Below the pieces are notes generated by a model. The model was not told the DNA's origin. It ran no database searches and saw nothing but the letters and a program-made list of their open reading frames with translations. This document shows, in pieces, positions 58,430 through 64,000 of a stretch of 64,000 nucleotides of DNA; position 1 is the stretch's first letter; each line of letters begins with the position of its first letter. Source of the DNA: Paracyclopina nana (Eukaryota > Arthropoda > Copepoda > Cyclopoida > Cyclopettidae); assembly GCA_019096065.1 (NCBI GenBank), contig JAGUCH010000001.1:13516001-13580000 (forward strand), given 5' to 3'. The translations under genes and the position numbers were made by a program.

Positions 58430-61400
58430 GTAAGCCGGCCAGCGAGCAATAATTCATAGGATTTGTAAACAAAGTAGAAATCTGGAGAGCAGCGAGGAGC
58501 GAGCTTTTTCCCCTACTGCTTACATCTCTGGTCCTGCTCTCTCTCTTTTTTTGGGAGGAAATTGAAAGCAATCCTATCTGATTTTCCCCTTTTGATGGGG
58601 AAAAGGTCAGTTGATTGATTTTCCCTATAACAGGGATTTGTTTACTTCGGGCGTCAGCTGCTGTTGCTCGATAGACGCAGCTGTTGCTGCTAGCTCACCG
58701 GTCATGAACGGTAACAAATCATCTGAACGAACGGTGTGATATTTTGGCCTGCTTTCAGTTGCCTCGTGAACTGGAGTGCTGTGATCGACATTTCCTCCAT
58801 GCAACTAGGCGGACATAATAAAGTTTTCTGAGCAATAAAAAGCCATAAATGGACTGCACTCAAGCAAAAAGCAACCTTGTTATGGTTAAAAGCAGACCCT
58901 TTTTGAAGTAATTCAATTTTTGCATTTAACTCGCGCACTCACGATCCGCGAGTCGCCAATTTATGACCTAACTTAAAGCCTGGGGGAATTTCTCGAATTT
59001 ATAAGAAGTCGTTTTTTCTCTTTTGACTGAAATTCTCCCTTCCATTAGACAAAATATCGTTGGCAAAGCATGGGGGACTCACTTAGCACCCAGAACCGAT
59101 AAAAAACTGAGCAATTTCAGCTGTGTAAACAACCAATTCTGCTCCTGTCATCTTGAGCCAATGAGCAAAAAGTGCCAACGACTGTCTCTTGAAACTTGGC
59201 CAAACAATATCAGTCAAGTCCAATGTCAAAATTGGAAAATTGGAAAACAGCCCGATAGTGCTGTGGCGACCCTGCATCTTTTTGACAATTAATGCAGCCT
59301 AGATTGGGAAAAAGTACGTACACATTTCAAAAGTGGAGAGCCCCTCCGCCAAAGTTTCGCTTTGATGTTTTGATTCAAAAAGCCAAGATAGCAAAAAAGC
59401 AGGCGAGTAGCTTTCACATGGGGATCAAGTCCAACAAAAGAGCCCACGAGCATGCAGTGCGTGGCAGTAATAAAACATGCGGCTTTAAAAAATACCATAT
59501 AGAATAGAGCTCATCTTCTTGAAAAGGCATAAATGGCACTTTTTACGAGGATGTTCACTTATTGTGACTGTGCGCGTAACTGCTGCCGCTGCCACCCTTC
59601 AAATATTAAAAATGGAGCCAGCTACTGAAGAATTCTTTTGTAAAAGAATGAAGTTAATAATACCAGTCCTCCCTACTTTCTCCCAACTTGCACTGAAGTG
59701 TAAGCACAATCCTGGACTCTGAAAGTTTTCCGAGCTATATTCTTAGGGTTTTATGCCTGTTAACCCTTTTTTCTTGGCCCCAAGTTAAATGACTCAAGAT
59801 GACGTCAAAACAACTTCTTGGGGCCAAATTTGCTAATACAAGTAGACAAGCCCCCTCTGGCATTAGACTTTCCCATTTGATGCTATTTGGTGCAGACAAA
59901 GGCAGTTAAATTTTTCACTTGGGTCAGTTGCAGCAAATGATGACGTCATCATCAGCATATTGCTTTGGCTGCCCTCTGGCGACAGAAAGCAAAAGGAAAT
60001 TGAGACCACATATTTGTAGACAAGCTAGGTCTTATCCTTTGGAAAACATTATTCTTGACTGCAAATGCATTGCTCAGTCCATGTGGTGAAATGCTATCCT
60101 TTGTCAAACAAGGAAATGACGACTGATTTTGAGCCCGCACACACTCACTTTTTTCCCTCTCTCTCTTCTTTGCTAATTTACCACTGACAAGCTGTCAGTT
60201 TTTCCTAAGACAAATCTAGTGACAGGAGAAAGCAGCTCAGTTGTTCCATGAAGTAGGTTTTTGCTCTAATTAATCAAGCTTTTGTTTATTCGCTCCTTTT
60301 GAAGTGGCCTCCAAGCCTTGTCGCAAATTGGTCTTCAAATTGAAAGAATGAATGGTGGTCGTTTGGGTTGTTTTGAGAACCAATAAGTGTTCAGCAATAA
60401 GTGGAAAAAGAGGCCTTCAGCTCGTTGCAGAGGCTCGCATTAATTTTTTAGTTCTGCTTCCCTCCTGAATAAGGGGAATGACATCAACAACCCAAAAAAT
60501 GCAGCACTGCCACACAAAAATAAGATATCCATGCTTCGATTAACAATCCATATAACATACAACGTATAGCGGAACGCGCAGATAACCTTGGATGCTGTAT
60601 ATTCACATACGTACCTCCTAAGCTTTTGGATTTTATCTCATTTGTAGATGTCCTGAATGGGACTTTGGCACATAAGCATCCCTCACTTTAAATTCTGGGG
60701 GAAATACGCTTTTTGTATTGAATAAAAGCCCACCATCACCTACATGCTTTTATGTTGCATATCCAGGTCGTTGTCGTCGCCTTATCTTTTGTAGCATGCA
60801 TAAGAAACGTGAAATTAGCTTAGGGAAATGCATTTGAAATAAATCGTTTTGAAGTGGAAAATTTTACGGATTGTTGTAGTATTGCTACTACTCCTGCTTC
60901 GAAGGAACAACAACTTTTGAGGGAAAAGGGGGATATGATTGAGGAGGCCTACAATATTCCATCATTTTTGTCAGAAAATGGCAGTCTTTCCTCAACATCC
61001 ACTCTGGGGAAATTGTGATGCAAAAAAGGAGACAACGACTACTGCTGTAAAAATGCTACAAAAACTGGCTTCATTTTGGACAGATTCCTAAATTAACTTC
61101 TCGCGTTCACTTTTTCGCTCAGCTTTGAGCTTCCGTTGTGCCGTAGTATATTTCTTTCGAATATCAATGCTAGACAGATTTCTCCTAGATAACGAGCTCT
61201 TTCTTCTTCTGTCTGTGCCCCAAATTATTTTTACCTATAAATGCATCGACCGTCTTTTTCTTAGCTTAGTATTTATACAGCATACAACATCGTAGCATTA
61301 AGCTAGAGATGAAAATCGAGGAATTCCACTTACCAAAAAAACTGTGAATTGTTTCCAACTGCGTGCAGCATTCCTTATGAACCCCCACGAGTTGTGATTT

Positions 61401-64000
61401 AATAATCAGATTGGCCCAAAGCTCTGTGCTACAATAGTTGAGTTCACGGATATTACTGCTTGTTGTTCTTCTCTGAACAATGGTACATCTAATTGATTAA
61501 GCAAATAAAGTCTCTCGACAAGAGCAGTAAACCGTTGGCATTGGTCACACTGCTCATGTTAGTCAGTGGTGGTGAACATAAGCGCGTGTAAACAATATAC
61601 TTGCAACTTCCTGTGAGCTGAAGCATTTCTTTACTTTTTTAGCACAAGAACATGCATTTCAATGCAGTATAACTACAGCATTATAATTGGCCGTCGCAAG
61701 GAAATGAGAAACACTCGCTATTTATGGCACTTACTATTTAGCCTGTAGTTGTATATGCTGTAGTGGTATGCATGATTAAAAAAAGAGCAATATTGCACGA
61801 TATTTGAAAGAATTGGCTTTGCATACAATGTTCTATTGTGGGATCGTAAAAAAAGTCAATCTGCTTCAAATCTTTTTATGGCTCATCTTGGTGTTTTTAT
61901 TGCCTCGGACCTTCTTGGCATTTGCTATCTATATTCACTTAATGAGAATGGCAAGAAAAGCAATATAGCTTATCAGATCACGCTGTGAAGCAACTGGCTG
62001 GTGCTTCTGCAACATTATTAAGGCGGCCAGCTTAATTATTCAGAGAGATTCGTCAATTTAATCTTCCATTTCTGTATCCGAAAGTTTTCGGCCTTTTGAA
62101 CTAGTCAAACTCAATGATAATTTAATTTCTGGATTTTCAAGGGGTTCTCCTTCTCATTCAAAGCTTCCTAATTAAAGCAGGAAATCCGTCAGAAGCCTCG
62201 AAGAAAGGCCAAAGATTTCTTGGAAGGTCTCAGTGTGGTGCGGCGTCAAGTGGATTTCACGTGTTCAGGCATTTAAAATGGGATTCAGCACTTTTTTGAT
62301 GGTCCTCGACTCCATTGTGCGGCTGGGTGGGCCAATGGCATAATTAATATATATCCGAGCCCTCAGAAATGATACGAATTGAATGCTTTCACTCATGCCA
62401 TTGTCAAAATAGTGGGAAGACGCTGCAATTACTTTATCTTTTGATGACGCAAAGAATGGATTAAGCTTTCGAGGCTTTCGTGACCCTTTCACTAATTATA
62501 GGGGCTGTTAGATTCTAGATTATGTACTCTCCACTCAAATACAGCCCACATGCATGCGTGATTTGCTTACTATTCTCACCAGCTTTGTCAGCGTACTAGC
62601 TTTTTGTGCCTGGTTTCTTCAACCTGTTGTCCAAGTTTCCCTTACACTGCACACTCAACGAATTTGCAAAAAAGGGCCCTCTAGCATCTCAACATCTTGC
62701 GCGCGATGCGGAGACAAAAAAGGTGAAAGACACAAAAGGGAAACTTTGGCTCCATCCAAACTTGTGTAAATCGTACCAGAAGCAGAAGAAGCCCACAATG
62801 AGACACGAAAAGTTTGTTTTTGTCTGACACAAGGAAACTGACCCAAAAGCAGCCGGGCTGACATGCATTTCTAGAGTGCCACTTAACTATTAGCAAGAAA
62901 TGTCATGCCTGCGCAGCTGCCCAAAACATAGTAATAAATATTAAGCCAAGCAAGAATTTTCGCTATTTCGGCCAAGACAACAAAAAAGCACCTCGATCTG
63001 CTACGTAAGGGCAACTTTTTTGCTCTATAAAACGCACATCAAAAAAAGATTGCATGCTTTTTCTGCTCGTTAAATCATCATCATCTTTCCCCAGTTTCCA
63101 CATGCAAGCAACAGTTGAACTTTAAAATAATCCGAAGATTAGCACCGATTTTCGAGTCATCGTAGCCCTAGCATGACCAGTTTAGCCCGCTGCTTGTTGG
63201 CTTTTCCAACGTGCTGATGACTTGGCAAGTTTTTCAGCTCCTGGCTCGTTTATAGTATTTGGGGCTTGTTATTTATTCTCTCTTTCCTCCCCTGGATGAT
63301 GTGTGAGGTTTCTCCGATCATACTAAGCTACTCGATATCAGCCTGAGGGAATTGCGAAAAAGTCTGGCAGTGGTGTGGGGGGGAATTATTTCATGAAAAA
63401 TATTAGCCTCTACCACACCTACAAGAAAATAATAATAGTACTTTGCTATTGAGGCATTATCAGTAAAAGTGAGTTGGGCTGGCCCATAAAAAGGCTTTTG
63501 AGATATTGATCAAGTGAATCCAAATGGTGTTTGATAGGTCAGCAGGGATCGAGCTAAAATTGAGTAATGGATTGAATCGCCCAAAGGTAAGAGATTGCTT
63601 CCCTCTCTGACGCAGACGTGGCATTTCATCCGAATGCCTTTATTTGTCTTGCATTCACTTTGCTGGCTCCAGAAGGGGACAGCTAAGTAATGTAATGGCT
63701 TGACCGAATCGATGTCATCTGCAGAAGAAGCCATTCCACCTCAAATCTCCACCAAAATCTTCACACACAACTTTCTCCATTTGAAAAGTACAAACTGGCA
63801 TAAAATAAAAGCAGCTGGTGGCTCTATCTCATTTGGACAAATGTGGGCTTTTTCAACGAGGTCATACGCATTTACAAAGTTTTCTTCCTTTTGATCTTGA
63901 TGCTTTTGTGGTAGTAGAATCGCAGAAAATGATGTACTGGTAGCCAGAACCTGGGGTCAGTCCCAAGGGACTTTCCAATAATAAAAGCTAGGTAATACGT
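58430..64000 (+). other. First intron of the STAR-family gene, to the window edge
   Basis: 5.6 kb of AT-rich sequence after the donor at 58430. I found no KH or QUA2 exon, no RNA gene and no transposon ends. Open stretches such as 59023-59292 and 62554-62769 lack any family signature. Confidence 0.5.

Noticed and set aside
1..64000. CRISPR arrays, bacterial operons, integrated viral or reverse-transcriptase genes
   Set aside because: No regularly spaced repeats, no ribosome-binding-site-led gene runs, and no polymerase, integrase or capsid motif was seen on either strand.

Overview
This is eukaryotic, animal DNA, most likely from an arthropod and plausibly a crustacean. It is AT-rich. Its genes are split by GT-AG introns from about 60 bp to over 10 kb, it carries a chitin-binding (Rebers-Riddiford) cuticle-protein gene, and it holds several families of short foldback transposons. 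Nothing looks prokaryotic: there are no operons, ribosome-binding sites or CRISPR arrays. The species cannot be fixed from the sequence alone.

Layout. (1) Positions 1-34470, plus strand: one very large gene of at least 13 exons. It encodes a renal/membrane-dipeptidase-family protein with a ~490-residue polyQ-rich cytoplasmic region and a type II membrane anchor. All splice phases join and give 913 codons. Five zinc-ligand positions, the oxyanion-side His and the Arg are kept, but the strand-8 catalytic Asp is Ser, so this may be a pseudoenzyme. Its introns hold most of the repeats. (2) 34714-36209, minus strand: a compact pair, a TATA-driven 122-aa cuticle protein followed downstream by a 175-aa secreted Ig-like protein. 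The second lies tail to tail with the dipeptidase gene. (3) 36210-48705: about 12.5 kb with no gene I can support. It carries one transposon copy and CTCF-like motifs. (4) 48706-53657, minus strand: a complete seven-exon TMTC2 orthologue, an ER O-mannosyltransferase with TPR repeats, 817 aa. (5) 55986-56999, plus strand: a two-exon, 315-aa seven-helix membrane protein of unknown family. (6) 58057-58429, plus strand: the first coding exon of a STAR-family (QUA1/KH) RNA-binding protein, whose remaining exons lie beyond the window.

Mobile DNA. Two copies of an exactly 145-bp palindromic element (23916 and 57485) lie in opposite orientation with 3-bp target duplications. Two copies of a ~153-bp terminal-inverted-repeat element (18717 and 46144) also have 3-bp duplications. 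Two older foldback elements, one long hairpin and a tandem tRNA-like fossil lie in the dipeptidase introns.

The genes do not form an obvious pathway. Four of the six encode secreted, membrane or ER proteins. The observations most worth following are the predicted catalytic-Asp loss in a dipeptidase rebuilt as a type II membrane protein with a long polyQ tail, and the very young palindromic MITE family.
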